A stretch of DNA of 64,000 nucleotides from Saprospiraceae bacterium (GCA_016787415.1 JAEUUT010000196.1:1-64000), one strand, 5' to 3'; positions 1 to 10,084 are shown, counted from the first letter of the stretch. Numbers and translations are program-made. The notes: generated by a model not told the origin, from the sequence alone.

Positions 1-599
<599 letters not shown>

Positions 600-603
<4 letters not shown>

Positions 604-1469
604 GTCAACAGATCGGTAATGGTCATAGCGCCGAAAAGCAGGCTGGCGATTCCATTGGTGGTAAAAAAAGCGATATTCACCCGGCTCAGGTCGTTGGGTT
701 TTACCAACAGGTGCTGATAAAGCAGGAGCAGCAGGAATATCCCCGTTCCGATCCACAGCAGCCAGCCGGTTTGCGGCACGGTTGCCAGCAGGGATTTAGC
801 GCCGAGTACCATCATACACGCTGTGCCGAGATGCATCCATTCGGAAATACGAAGCGCCTGTTTTTTGCCAAAAAAAGAGGGCATGGAATACAGGCGGTTG
901 TCGCGATCAAATTCTTCGTCCTGCAACGCATAAATTACATCGAAACCAGCCACCCATAGCAACACCGCCAGGCTGTACAGCACCGGAATCCAGTCGAAAC
1001 GCCCCAGTACCGCCAAATAAGCACCTATTGGCGCCAGGCTCAAGCCCAGCCCAAGCACCACATGACAAAGCCAGGTAAAACGCTTGGTGTAACTGTAGCC
1101 CAGCACCACGGCCAGGGCTACCGGCGATAGGAAAAAACACAGGCGATTGATAAACCAGGTGGTCGCCACAAACAATACACAGTTGATAATCACAAACATA
1201 CGCGCCGCCTGTGGTGTAATGACCCCGGCCGGAATTTCCCGCACTTTGGTACGCGGATTCTGTGCATCCACATCGCGGTCGAGGTAGCGATTGAAAGCCA
1301 TGGCAGCACTGCGGGCAAACACCATACACAGCAGCACCAACAGCAATTTCCACCAGTCGATGCCTGCCCCCTGCACACGCAATGCAATAAAAAACCCGGT
1401 CAGGGCAAAAGGCAGTGCAAAAATGGTATGGCTAAACTTGACGAGTGACAGGTAGTTTTTCATATTCAA
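600..1469 (-). CDS. UbiA-family prenyltransferase
   Basis: Integral-membrane enzyme that attaches a polyprenyl chain to an aromatic acid, in menaquinone or ubiquinone synthesis. It has 289 residues and about eight hydrophobic segments. The first Asp-rich motif, NRYLDRDVDAQNPRT, at about residues 60-74 is the NxxxDxxxD prenyl-diphosphate/Mg site. Bacteroidota normally make menaquinone, so a role as the prenyltransferase of a menaquinone route (MqnP- or MenA-like) is more likely than ubiquinone; this is inference from the lineage. It is co-transcribed with purN through a 4-base ATGA overlap. A start two codons later (MKNYLSL) is equally possible. Confidence 0.85.
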
Positions 1470-1526
1470 AAAAGGTGTGAGGGCTTTCAGAAGTAGTTGA
1501 TAATCAAAAATTTGACAGCCGCTCTC

Positions 1527-2156
1527 CTATCCATTCATTTCCTGCACAAGGTGTACCAGTCCGTCGACAATAAACTGCACGCCAATGGCAATCACGATGA
1601 ATCCCATAATACGGGCTATGGCATTCAGGCCACCTGTACCAAATACCTTAAACAGAAACGGCGCCACACGCAAACAAACCCAAACAAGAAACGCCACCGC
1701 CACAATAGCGGCTACAATCGTAACGCGTTCCATCCATGCCTGGTGCTGACTGAACTGCGTAATCAGGTAGGAAATAGACCCTGGCCCCGACAACATAGGC
1801 ATGGCCATCGGCGAAAAAGCAATATCCGTACGATCATGCGACTGTTTTTCCGCATCCTTGTCATAGCCGCGCTCTTTGGTAAAACGGCCCGACATCAGGC
1901 CAAAACCGCTAATCAGCAAGGTCATACCGCCTGCAATACGCAAAGAATGCACCGTGAGACCAAAAAAACTGAGGATATACGTCCCCGCGAGAAAAAAACT
2001 CACCAAAATGAGCATAAAATACAGGCTCGTCATCAGCGCTATCTTGTTGCGCTCGGCGCGCGGCCGCCCTGCCGTCATGGCTGTATACACCGGAATAGCG
2101 CCCGGCGGGTCGACGATAGAGAAAAGGGAAAAAAGAATGGCGAAAAAGAATTCCAT
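1527..2156 (-). CDS. MarC family integral membrane protein
   Basis: A 209-residue protein with about six hydrophobic segments. It starts MEFFFAILFSLFSIVDPPGA, the typical MarC/UPF0056 N-terminus with the conserved DPPGAIPVY. A second conserved block is SPMAMPMLSGPGSISYLI at about residues 115-132. The family lies in the inner membrane; its transport role is not firmly established (NAAT-type transport has been proposed for relatives). It is transcribed away from the deacetylase gene at 2476. The divergent intergenic space is occupied by an octamer repeat element. Confidence 0.9.
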   Translation of the reverse strand: MEFFFAILFSLFSIVDPPGAIPVYTAMTAGRPRAERNKIALMTSLYFMLILVSFFLAGTYILSFFGLTVHSLRIAGGMTLLISGFGLMSGRFTKERGYDKDAEKQSHDRTDIAFSPMAMPMLSGPGSISYLITQFSQHQAWMERVTIVAAIVAVAFLVWVCLRVAPFLFKVFGTGGLNAIARIMGFIVIAIGVQFIVDGLVHLVQEMNG

Positions 2157-2210
2157 GGCTGGGTTGTGTGTGTGCGGGCAAAGGTAGGGAAATGTTGGGG
2201 AGGGGGAGGA

Positions 2211-2443
2211 TTGGTATTTTGGTGTTTTGGTATTTTAGTGTTTTAGTGTTTTGGTGTTTTGGTGTTTTGGTGTTTTGGTGTTTTGGTGTTTTGGTGTTTT
2301 GGTGTTTTGGTGTTTTGGTGTTTTGGAGGGGCGTTGCCCTTGGCTTTGCAAATTAGTCAGTCCGAATCTTCTACCTCCCATGCCAAAGGCAACGCCCTTC
2401 CAAAACACAAAAACACCAAAACACTAAAACACACTAAAACACT
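2211..2443. repeat. GTGTTTTG-family inverted repeat element (copy 1)
   Basis: About fourteen near-perfect copies of the octamer GTGTTTTG (2211-2326) are followed by the core GGAGGGGCGTTGCCCTTGGC. After a spacer of about 40 bases comes the inverted core GCCAAAGGCAACGCCC and a shorter inverted octamer arm (about 2400-2443). It fills the 319-base divergent gap between marC and the deacetylase gene. Related elements occur at 41499-41675, 45442-45624, 49073-49161 and 53793-54150. No protein-coding signal is credible here, although the repeats keep several frames open. Confidence 0.9.
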
Positions 2444-2475
2444 CCTTTATTTTAGCGCAAAAATCAACACCCACC

Positions 2476-3408
2476 ATGAAGCATCTGATCGTACTTGCCT
2501 GCCTGTTTTTTTCACTACCCCTCTTTTCCCAGAAATCCGGCAACCTCGTCGAGCGCCTGGGATATCCGGCCGGCTCCAAACTCCTGATTATTCATTCGGA
2601 CGACCTGGCCGTGTCGCATGCAGAAAACCAGGCCAGTATGGAAGCCATAGAAACGGGCAGCGTGCGCTCTGCCAGTGTGATGGTGCCCTGCCCCTGGCTG
2701 CCGGAAGTGACCGATTATGCCCGCAAACACCCCGGCCACGATATGGGATTGCACCTGACGCTCACCAGCGAGTGGTGGCCTTATAAATGGGGCCCCGTAG
2801 CGCCACGTGGCCAGGTAAGCAGCCTGGTCGACAGCAATGGATATTTTTACCACAATTGTGCTGCCTTCGGTATAAAAGCAAAACCGGAAGAAGTAGAACG
2901 GGAATTGCGCGCACAAATTGAAAAATCAAAAGCCATGGGGCTGGAACCCACTCATTTCGACAGCCACATGGGTTGCCTGTTTTACTCCTCGCCGGAATTA
3001 TTTTCTATTTACCTGAAAATGGGCCGCGTCTACGGTGTGCCATCTATGGTCAGCCACGATTTTCTGGATGCTGTATCGGATGATTTTCGCAAAGCGGTGA
3101 CCGATCGCGACATCGTGGTGGATCGGGTGATAACGGCATCGCCCGAAGATTATACCAATGGCATGGAACAATATTATTTGAACGTATTGGGGCACCTGCA
3201 AGCGGGCGTAAACGTGCTCCTGATTCACACCGCTTATGAAACGGACGATATGCGCCGGATGACCGATGGCTTCCCCGGCGCCTGGGACGCCGGCTGGAGA
3301 CAGGCCGACTACAATTTCTTTAGCAGCGATTTGTGTAAAAAGGTGCTGAAAGACCAGAATATTCAGTTAATTACCTGGAAACAAATCGGAAATTTGCTGA
3401 AGCCCTAG
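2476..3408 (+). CDS. Secreted ChbG/HpnK family carbohydrate deacetylase
   Basis: A 310-residue protein of the YdjC/ChbG/HpnK family, metal-dependent deacetylases acting on N- or O-acetylated sugars. A signal peptide (MKHLIVLACLFFSLPLFSQ) sends it to the periplasm or beyond. The family metal-site signatures are visible: HSDDLAVSH (about residues 40-48) with the catalytic Asp pair, GLHLTLTSEW (about residues 95-104), and THFDSHMGC (about residues 159-167). The natural substrate cannot be told from the sequence. It converges on the 506-residue paralogue gene at 3420, with only 11 bases between the stops. Confidence 0.87.
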   Translation: MKHLIVLACLFFSLPLFSQKSGNLVERLGYPAGSKLLIIHSDDLAVSHAENQASMEAIETGSVRSASVMVPCPWLPEVTDYARKHPGHDMGLHLTLTSEWWPYKWGPVAPRGQVSSLVDSNGYFYHNCAAFGIKAKPEEVERELRAQIEKSKAMGLEPTHFDSHMGCLFYSSPELFSIYLKMGRVYGVPSMVSHDFLDAVSDDFRKAVTDRDIVVDRVITASPEDYTNGMEQYYLNVLGHLQAGVNVLLIHTAYETDDMRRMTDGFPGAWDAGWRQADYNFFSSDLCKKVLKDQNIQLITWKQIGNLLKP

Positions 3409-3419
3409 AAACCCTCTGA

Positions 3420-4940
3420 TTAGTCATTTTTCCGGATCACATCCAAAGCCCATGCCCACTGTGTTTCATAAGGCACTATTTCCAGTTCATAGGAGTAGTC
3501 CAGTATGTTGGTGGGGCTCATGCGCATTTTTTCCAGCCATTTTTCAGCCTCCTTCGTTATACGTTTCAATTGATACTGGTTTTTGGAAATGGATTCCAGC
3601 AAGTGCATAAAACAGTCGGTACGCACGTGCATCGATTCGGCTTGCAGGTTGCGTTGGCGGTATTTGCGCAGGGCTTCCGTACGTTTTTCAAATTCCGGAT
3701 ACCGTTTTTCTGTCAGCAGAAAAAGCGTCTGGAGTATCAACACCGGAATATTGGCGCCTCGTTTGTCCTGGCTGTACAAAGGCAGGTCGTTCAGCCAGGA
3801 GTTCAGCCTGAATTTTTCGGTTTCGCTTTTTTCCCGGGTTTGAAGGTGTAAAATATCCAGGCGCGACATCAGGCAGAGGTACCCGTAGTACATCCGCCAC
3901 GACTCCTGATCCATGCTGGAAATACAGCCGAACCGAGGATGTTTTCGGGCATCTTTCACAAAATGCCAGGCGTCTTCGTAGGCGCCTTGTTGAAATGCCG
4001 CTACGGTTTCCATTTCCCAGAATTTAAACCACATGGCAATACCTTCCGTCAGCATCGTCATGGATGAGCGGCACAAGGCGCGCGCTTCCTCGTAGCAGTT
4101 CAGCATGACCAGGCATGCCGACTCCAATTGTGCAAACTTCAAGGCATAATACACCGGTTTCCCGGATTTGGCATTAAAGAAGTTTCTGGAATCCTTTGCA
4201 ATGGCCAGCGCAGACTCCCATTTGTTACTAAATATATATCCATACATTTCGATGGAACGGAAATAGGACTGGAGAACTGTATAGGGGTACCGTTGTGCCA
4301 GCGGGCGCAGCAATTCGACCTGTTCGCGGATAGGCGCAACAAACTCGGCAGCGTGTCCTTTCCTGGCTACCAAAGGCCAGATCAGGGTATTGGCAGCATG
4401 CCAAACCTTTTTTTCCGCATCGTGCGCCGCCTGGTATTCTTCCAGCATTTCAAGATAGCGATGGTAGTCTCTGTTGTGCTGTGGGAATGGCAAAATAGCC
4501 GTAATCAGCATACGCAGCACTTCTTCCACCAAGGGAACAAACTCAAAATGGATGGCAGTTTTCAGGATTTGTTCTGCCATTTCTACAAAAGCCCTGCGCG
4601 CGCCCCGATGCATTAGCACCTTCGCTATGGCCCATTGTTGTGTGAGTGCAATGGCGGCCCGGTTGTAGTCATTAAACTCGGGCAGGCTGGTATCGATAAA
4701 AAGTAATGAATTTTGAAGCCTTTTTTTCACCTCGTTTCTGAACCGGGTGAAGGCTTTGCTGCCAGGTTGAAATCCGAAGTATTCCGCCATCTCTTCGTCC
4801 GAGTTCCAGCGGCCATCGCGCATGCCGGTATAACATTCGAAATAGCGGTTTTCTTTCCCGTCGGAGGTATTGGTAAGCACCTCTATCTGCCTGACTTTAT
4901 AGCGGTCGAGCAGGTGTACAATTTCCTGAAGTGTGTCCAT
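3420..4940 (-). CDS. Conserved hypothetical protein, paralogue 1 (506 aa)
   Basis: Not recognised. The protein is cytoplasmic (no signal peptide or membrane segment) and rich in amphipathic helices, consistent with a TPR-like helical repeat scaffold. It has 506 residues, exactly the length of its neighbour at 4959. The two share almost identical N-terminal (about 1-130) and C-terminal (about 330-490) parts, for example RYKVRQIEVLTN, FTRFRNEVKKRLQNSLLFID and SWLNDLPLYSQDKRGANIPV. The middle (about 135-260) has diverged. It lies 18 bases downstream of paralogue 2 on the same strand, so the pair is probably one operon produced by tandem duplication. Confidence 0.8.
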   Translation of the reverse strand: MDTLQEIVHLLDRYKVRQIEVLTNTSDGKENRYFECYTGMRDGRWNSDEEMAEYFGFQPGSKAFTRFRNEVKKRLQNSLLFIDTSLPEFNDYNRAAIALTQQWAIAKVLMHRGARRAFVEMAEQILKTAIHFEFVPLVEEVLRMLITAILPFPQHNRDYHRYLEMLEEYQAAHDAEKKVWHAANTLIWPLVARKGHAAEFVAPIREQVELLRPLAQRYPYTVLQSYFRSIEMYGYIFSNKWESALAIAKDSRNFFNAKSGKPVYYALKFAQLESACLVMLNCYEEARALCRSSMTMLTEGIAMWFKFWEMETVAAFQQGAYEDAWHFVKDARKHPRFGCISSMDQESWRMYYGYLCLMSRLDILHLQTREKSETEKFRLNSWLNDLPLYSQDKRGANIPVLILQTLFLLTEKRYPEFEKRTEALRKYRQRNLQAESMHVRTDCFMHLLESISKNQYQLKRITKEAEKWLEKMRMSPTNILDYSYELEIVPYETQWAWALDVIRKND

Positions 4941-4958
4941 AACAGCGTGTGTTGATGG

Positions 4959-6479
4959 CTATTTTGCATCTTTCAGCACATCTATTGTCCACTCCCATTG
5001 CCTTTCATAAGGCACTATTTCCAGTTCATAGGAGTAGTCGAGAATATTGGTGGTGCTCATATGCATCTTTTCCAGCCACTTTTCAGCCTCCTGTGTAATT
5101 CGTTTTAACTGGTAACCATTTTTGGGAATGGATTCCAGCAAGCGGATAAAACAATTCGTTCGCAGATGCTCAGATTCGGAATCCAGGTTTCTTTGCCGGT
5201 ATTTGCGAAGGGCCTCTGTACGATTTTCAAACTCATCGTATCGTTTTTCTGTCAGCAGAAACAAGGTTTGCAGGATCAGCACCGGGATATTAGCGCCTCG
5301 TTTGTCCTGGCTGTACAGTGGAAGGTCGTTGAGCCAGGAAGTGAGTCGGAATTTTTCGGTTTCACCTTTTTCACGGGGCGACAAGGCCAATTTCTGCAAC
5401 CTGGCCATGAGGCACAAGTAGCCGTAAAAAACCCTCCAGGATTCCTGGTCCATGGCAGAAATGGTTTCAAAGCGAGGGTGTTTTATGGCTTTTTTGACCG
5501 ATTGCCAGGCGTCTTCATATAGCCCTGCCTGAAATGCAGCCACGGTTTCCATTTCCCAGAATTTGAACCATTTTGAAATACCTTCTGTAAGTAATGACAT
5601 GGATTCGCGACACAATGTGCGCGCTTCTTCAAAGCGGTTCAGCATAACCAGACAGGCTGCCTCCTGTTGGGCGAACGTCAGGATATGATGAGTCGGCTTG
5701 AATGGTTTTTGCAAAAAGTATTGTTTACTCGCTCGTGCTTTTATCAGTGCAGCATCCCAGTTGTTTGCGAAAATATCCTCATACAGTTCTATGGTACGAT
5801 AGCGCGACTGCATGTAGGTAAAATCGTATTGGTCGGCCAATGGTTTCAATTTCTCTATTTGTTCTCTGACTGGTTCAATGAAATCAGCAACTGTACCTTT
5901 TTTAGTCACCATTGGCCACACTACTTGCAACAGTGCTTTCCAAGATTCCATTTCTGCATCATACGCCCCTTTATATTCGTTAAACATTTTCATGTACCTC
6001 GGTACATCTTTGTTGAATTGAGGGAAAGGCATAGTGGAGGTAATGAGCGACTGCAACACATCTACAGCGATATCGAGAAACTCAAAATAAATAGCAACTT
6101 TCAGGATTTGCTCGGCCATTTCAACAAATGCCTTTCTAGCACCGCGGTGCATGAGCACTTTAGCAATAGCCCATTGTTGCGTCAGCGTAATGGATGCCCG
6201 ATTGTAGTCATTGAACTCAGGCAGGCTGGTATCTATAAAAAGTAAAGAATTTTGGAGTCTTTTCTTCACCTCATTTCTGAACCGGGTGAAGGCTTTGCTG
6301 TCGGGTTCGAAGCCAAAGTGCTCGGCCATCTCTTCATCCGACCCCCAGCGGTTATCCCGCATACCTGCATAACACTCGAAATACCTGCTTTCTTTTCCTT
6401 CCTGGGCGTTTGTGAGTACCTCTATCTGCCTGACTTTATACCGGTCAAGCAGCTGCACAATTTCATGAAGTGTGTCCAT
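4959..6479 (-). CDS. Conserved hypothetical protein, paralogue 2 (506 aa)
   Basis: Not recognised; tandem paralogue of the gene at 3420. It has 506 residues, predicted helical, and no export signal or catalytic motif that I can identify. Shared blocks with paralogue 1 include SDEEMAEHFGFEP, LTQQWAIAKVLMHRGAR, WFKFWEMETVAAFQ, YRQRNLDSESEH and NILDYSYELEIVPYE. Such helical proteins often act in protein-protein contacts, but no function is claimed. It is the first gene of the pair, with an AT-rich 328-base region upstream that also precedes the lanthipeptide locus on the other strand. Confidence 0.8.
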   Translation of the reverse strand: MDTLHEIVQLLDRYKVRQIEVLTNAQEGKESRYFECYAGMRDNRWGSDEEMAEHFGFEPDSKAFTRFRNEVKKRLQNSLLFIDTSLPEFNDYNRASITLTQQWAIAKVLMHRGARKAFVEMAEQILKVAIYFEFLDIAVDVLQSLITSTMPFPQFNKDVPRYMKMFNEYKGAYDAEMESWKALLQVVWPMVTKKGTVADFIEPVREQIEKLKPLADQYDFTYMQSRYRTIELYEDIFANNWDAALIKARASKQYFLQKPFKPTHHILTFAQQEAACLVMLNRFEEARTLCRESMSLLTEGISKWFKFWEMETVAAFQAGLYEDAWQSVKKAIKHPRFETISAMDQESWRVFYGYLCLMARLQKLALSPREKGETEKFRLTSWLNDLPLYSQDKRGANIPVLILQTLFLLTEKRYDEFENRTEALRKYRQRNLDSESEHLRTNCFIRLLESIPKNGYQLKRITQEAEKWLEKMHMSTTNILDYSYELEIVPYERQWEWTIDVLKDAK

Positions 6480-6807
6480 AATACAGCGTGGGCTTTTCTA
6501 CAATTAATTGATGGTCAGTCAATTAAACTAAAAAGGGTTATCATAAAGAAGCAAATTTACACTGTTCTTTATTTGTTAGGTTGTCCTGATAACAAATTCC
6601 CTAAAAAAACTGGTAGTATGCTTATCAGAATAATTATAAAAAACTATAAATCAATATTTAAAGCATGTAAATTTTAATTATTTAAAAAAATTTACCCTGT
6701 TCCCTGTCATTTTCAATGTCCGTGCATTCCGCTAATCCAGGTTACACTTTTGTACTGCGAAAGCAATTCAAAACAACCATTTATATAACATAAAAAAATT
6801 TAATATT
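6480..6807. other. AT-rich divergent intergenic region
   Basis: About 330 bases without a credible gene, markedly richer in A+T than its surroundings (especially 6520-6700 and 6780-6807). It separates the minus-strand 506-residue gene pair from the plus-strand lanthipeptide locus. A weak promoter-like CACTTTTG at 6745-6752 lies about 55 bases before the small ORF at 6808; a clear TTG box at the right distance is not seen. Confidence 0.5.
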
Positions 6808-7005
6808 ATGTCTACCTGGATTATTACGCTTCTTATCTCTTTGGGCCTGATTATCTCTATGGAACAATGGAACAGCATGTCAAAAGAAGAACAAGAGAAT
6901 GTCCATTCTATTATTATCGACATTGAAACGATCAGCCTTGCTCCTGCTTACGAATTCGCGCCAAATACCCATCATCTTGATGTTATTACCTCAGAGGCAG
7001 TATGA
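6808..7005 (+). CDS. Small hypothetical protein with N-terminal hydrophobic segment
   Basis: A 65-residue ORF. Residues 2-17 (STWIITLLISLGLIIS) form a hydrophobic segment that could be a membrane anchor or signal. The rest is acidic and polar and contains no Cys, so it does not look like a lanthipeptide precursor. It stands alone between the AT-rich region and the receptor gene, in the same direction as the lanthipeptide locus. It may be the locus's first gene, or a chance ORF in AT-rich DNA. Confidence 0.4.
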   Translation: MSTWIITLLISLGLIISMEQWNSMSKEEQENVHSIIIDIETISLAPAYEFAPNTHHLDVITSEAV

Positions 7006-7058
7006 ACAACAAATCCAAAACCCCAAATTTACCCCGTTCCAAACCCTGCAAACTGTCC

Positions 7059-7089
7059 TTGTGAAGCCCCGAAAACCACCCCACCTTTG
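7059..7089 (+). promoter_or_regulatory. Bacteroidota-type promoter candidate for the receptor gene
   Basis: A TTG at 7059-7061 is followed after 20 bases by CACCTTTG at 7082-7089. The Bacteroidota vegetative promoter is TTG-N17-23-TAnnTTTG, so this matches with one mismatch in the first base of the -7 box. Transcription would begin near 7096, leaving a leader of about 100 bases before the ATG at 7202. Confidence 0.5.
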
Positions 7090-7201
7090 TAACATCAAAC
7101 GAAAGCAAATAAATTAGTTGCACAGTTAGTATAACAGTTTAGTTAGCCAGTTTAAGTAACACGCTTAGTTTACAGAATTCATTACAAGACGAATACAAAT
7201 T

Positions 7202-9670
7202 ATGAAAAATATTTACCTATACTTTTTGAAAATATTCTTCCTGATGTCCCCGGGTATTCTTTGTGCCCAGATGCCTGCCGCCGGCCCCCTTTCCGGCGGC
7301 AGCATCAAAGGCACGACGATCGACTCACTAAGTGGTGAAAACCTGGGGTATGTATCCGTCTCTCTGCAAAGAAAAAACTTCCAGAAAATCATCAATGGTA
7401 CGATCACCGACGATAAAGGAAAATTCAGCCTCGAAGGGCTGCCCCCCGGAAAATACACCCTGAAATTCGTCTTTGTAGGCTACGAAACCCAAACCCTCGA
7501 AAACATAGAAATCCCTCCCGGAAACCAGATACACAACCTCGGGCAAATACTCCTGAAACCCTCTTCTGCCCTGCTCAAAGAAATTGAAATAAGCGCTCGA
7601 AAAACCCTGATCGAACAACAGGTAGATCGCCTGGTGTACAATGTCGACCGCGACAAAAGCGCCCCCAATCAAACCCTCAACGAACTCATGCGCAAAGTGC
7701 CCATGGTGCAGGTAGATGCAGAAGGCAACCTGTCGCTCAGAGGCAATAGAAACATACAGGTATTGATCAATGGCAAACCCTCCGGCGTATTTGCCGCCAA
7801 CATGGCCGACGCGCTTCGGAGTATTCCTGCCGAACAGGTAGCCCGCGTGGAAGTCATCACCATGCCCTCGGCCCGATACGATGCGGAAGGAACCGCCGGT
7901 ATTATCAATATCATTACCAAAAGAAAACAGATCGAAGGATATAACGGCACTGTGAATGCCTCCGGTAGCAACATACAAAACAATACCAGCGCCAGCCTCA
8001 ACCTGCGAACAGCCAAAATAGGACTCAATGCTATGATCGGCCTGAACGGCATGCTTCCCATGGATTTGCACAACAGCCTGGTCAGAAACAGGACTACGGA
8101 AACCGGAAGTTCGATACTGAGCCAGCAAGGATCGGCTACAGCCGGCAGAATAGCGGGCACTTCCCTGATCGGTGTAGACTACGACCCCAGCAGCCGCCAC
8201 TCTTTCTCCAGCAGTTTTCGCTGGTCGGGCAACCGGGTATTTGCCGACGGACTTATCCACATCAACCAGGAAACAAAAACTGGTTCCAGTACCGAAACCA
8301 ATACTTACGACCGAACCATAGAGAACAAACGCCGCGACCTGAACTTCGAATGGACCAACGACTACCGGCGCACCTTCAACAAACCCCAGCAGCAATGGAG
8401 CACCTCGTTGCAATGGACGCACCTGCGCAACCACCTCGACTATACACTGTACGAGCGGCCCGTGTTCTCCCGGGAAGTGCTGTTTGCAGAAAATGCACTC
8501 AACCGTGCGCTGAACGACGAAATAACCGCTCAAACCGATTATGCACAACCCATCAGGTCCAACATACAAGTGGAAACCGGCGCCAAACACATCCTTCGAC
8601 TGATCGGCTCCGATGCCGGGTACAACGAATGGGAAAACGATCGCTCCGGTTTTTACCCCAACCCCGAACGCACGCAACAACTCGATTACACCCAGCATAT
8701 TTCAGCGGCATACCTCGAAACACGCTTTCAATGGCGCAAAAAATGGTCTTTCCGCATCGGCAATCGGCTGGAACATACACTCAACCGCATTCAAAACCAT
8801 GCTGACATTCATGACGATTACCTCACCTGGACGCCCGGCGCTTCGATGTCATTCACCTTTCAAAACGCAGCCACCCTGACAGGAAGTTATACCCGGCGGA
8901 TTCAGCGCCCGGGCATCGCACAACTGAATCCGTTTGCCAACACAGTCGACCGACTGAACATTACCCTGGGTAATCCGTACCTGCGCCCCGAACTGACCGA
9001 CATTTTCGACCTGAGTTTTGCCATGCCTTTCAAAGGCGGTTTTATAAACGGCAGCACTTTTTACTATCGCAACCATGATGTCATCGAAAAACTGACTACC
9101 ACCGGCGTCGACGGTATTGCAACTTCTCTCTACTCCAATCTGGGCTCCAGTTGGCTGGCAGGTGCAAATGCTTACCTCACGTACCAACTCACCCGTATCT
9201 GGTCGGTACGCGGCGGCGGCAACTTCAACTACTTCGAAACCGACAACAGCCTGCAACTCAGCGGCGTCGGCAACCATGGCCTGCAATTTAACACGTTCGT
9301 GATGAGCGGACTGGAATTCAAGAACGGGTTTTCGGCAGAAATGCTGGCTGCGTATGCAGCGCCCCAACTCAGCGTACAAGGCACTACCCGTTCTTTTTAC
9401 ACCCTGCAAACCACTTTCAGCCAGCCCGTGTGGCACAAAAAAGGCGCTGTGACGCTGGTCGTTGTCAACCCTTTCCGACACGACGTGGCATACGGCACTA
9501 CACTGGAAGGCCCCGGATTTAGTCAAACCAAAACGACCTACGTGCCCTTTCGAATGGTCAACCTGGGCTTCAGTTACAGGTTTGGGAAAGCGGGCTCGCT
9601 GAAACAAATGGGGCAGCGAAAATCGGTGAAGAATACCGATTTGAAGGAAGTGGAAAAAGAACAATTTTAA
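7202..9670 (+). CDS. TonB-dependent receptor-like outer-membrane beta-barrel protein
   Basis: An 822-residue outer-membrane protein. In order: signal peptide (about 1-22), a CarboxypepD-regulatory-like beta-sandwich (about 34-115, with GKFSLEGLPPGKYTLKF and VGYETQTL), a plug-like domain (about 125-240, with NLSLRGNRNIQVLINGKPSG and EVITMPSARYDAEGTAGII), then a long barrel of the OMP_b-brl_3 type. Such proteins import or pass ligands with TonB energy, or act as receptors. It lies directly upstream of the precursor peptide genes in the same direction. The exporter genes downstream include no TolC-like channel, so a role in passage, uptake or immunity for the peptide is plausible but inferred. 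Confidence 0.88.
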   Translation: MKNIYLYFLKIFFLMSPGILCAQMPAAGPLSGGSIKGTTIDSLSGENLGYVSVSLQRKNFQKIINGTITDDKGKFSLEGLPPGKYTLKFVFVGYETQTLENIEIPPGNQIHNLGQILLKPSSALLKEIEISARKTLIEQQVDRLVYNVDRDKSAPNQTLNELMRKVPMVQVDAEGNLSLRGNRNIQVLINGKPSGVFAANMADALRSIPAEQVARVEVITMPSARYDAEGTAGIINIITKRKQIEGYNGTVNASGSNIQNNTSASLNLRTAKIGLNAMIGLNGMLPMDLHNSLVRNRTTETGSSILSQQGSATAGRIAGTSLIGVDYDPSSRHSFSSSFRWSGNRVFADGLIHINQETKTGSSTETNTYDRTIENKRRDLNFEWTNDYRRTFNKPQQQWSTSLQWTHLRNHLDYTLYERPVFSREVLFAENALNRALNDEITAQTDYAQPIRSNIQVETGAKHILRLIGSDAGYNEWENDRSGFYPNPERTQQLDYTQHISAAYLETRFQWRKKWSFRIGNRLEHTLNRIQNHADIHDDYLTWTPGASMSFTFQNAATLTGSYTRRIQRPGIAQLNPFANTVDRLNITLGNPYLRPELTDIFDLSFAMPFKGGFINGSTFYYRNHDVIEKLTTTGVDGIATSLYSNLGSSWLAGANAYLTYQLTRIWSVRGGGNFNYFETDNSLQLSGVGNHGLQFNTFVMSGLEFKNGFSAEMLAAYAAPQLSVQGTTRSFYTLQTTFSQPVWHKKGAVTLVVVNPFRHDVAYGTTLEGPGFSQTKTTYVPFRMVNLGFSYRFGKAGSLKQMGQRKSVKNTDLKEVEKEQF

Positions 9671-9721
9671 AGCGTTATAAAGATATTTATTGAGTGCGCA
9701 CATCAATAAAAAGGGCGGAAG

Positions 9722-9780
9722 CCGAAAAGCCCTGATCAACGAGTAGGCGAATCAAACTTTCACAATTAAATTTTTTAAGC
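9722..9780 (+). promoter_or_regulatory. Conserved leader shared by precursor genes A1 and A4 (copy 1)
   Basis: The 60 bases before A1 share ordered blocks with the bases before A4 at 19682-19732: CCGAAAA, CCCTGA, GAGTAGG, and a final TAAATTTTTTAAGC directly abutting the ATG. The two sites are 10 kb apart and the downstream cores differ. This points to a selected cis element (promoter, RNA leader or translation signal) or to a common duplicated ancestor. Confidence 0.6.
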
Positions 9781-9999
9781 ATGAAATCGAACAATCTGAT
9801 CAACGCATGGAAAAACGCCGACGTCAACGCTCAAGTTGAAGCACCTGTTGCTGAAGTAGCCGTGAACGAAACCGCTATGCAACAAATCTCCGGCGGCGCC
9901 AACTCTGCAGGCTACATCTGTACTGCAAGCGGCGAATGCGTTTCTTCGGGCAAAAACTGCTGGGATGCCGTTGCTGACTTCATCAAGGACCTGTTCTAA
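9781..9999 (+). CDS. Class II lanthipeptide-type precursor A1
   Basis: A 72-residue precursor. The leader (1-39) contains the NLINAWKNAD motif, resembling the xxRAWKDP motif of mersacidin/lichenicidin-type leaders, and ends in ISGG, a double-glycine site for a C39 peptidase. The core (33 residues) starts ANSAG and has Cys at core positions 8, 14 and 21, each preceded by Ser or Thr: SAGYIC, then TASGEC, then SSGKNC. A hydrophobic, amphipathic tail ends the peptide (ADFIKDLF). It is the first of three related genes; the LanM and C39 exporter needed to mature it are encoded downstream. The product is not known, and ring formation is inferred. Confidence 0.85.
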   Translation: MKSNNLINAWKNADVNAQVEAPVAEVAVNETAMQQISGGANSAGYICTASGECVSSGKNCWDAVADFIKDLF

Positions 10000-10025
10000 T
10001 TGAATCCAACATTACTTGCTGTATA

Positions 10026-10050
10026 GGAGGAAGGCCAATGGCCTTCCTCC
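10026..10050 (+). terminator. Hairpin between precursors A1 and A2
   Basis: A perfect 11-bp stem (GGAGGAAGGCC with GGCCTTCCTCC) and a 3-base loop lie 27 bases after the A1 stop. No long T-run follows, so it may be an attenuator or mRNA 3'-end stabiliser that raises A1 over the downstream genes, rather than a full terminator. Confidence 0.6.
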
Positions 10051-10084
10051 ATTCAGAAAGCCATCCTAAAAGTTTTTAATTGCT

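Noticed and set aside
1497..2246. 249-codon plus-strand frame opposite marC
   Set aside because: Antisense to a clear MarC gene and runs into the octamer array.
2168..2786. Open frames on the plus strand through the octamer array
   Set aside because: Their residues are translated repeat words (VFWCFGVL-type), and they run into the deacetylase gene in another frame.
6808..7005. Small ORF as a fifth precursor
   Set aside because: No Cys, no GG site and no WKNAD motif.
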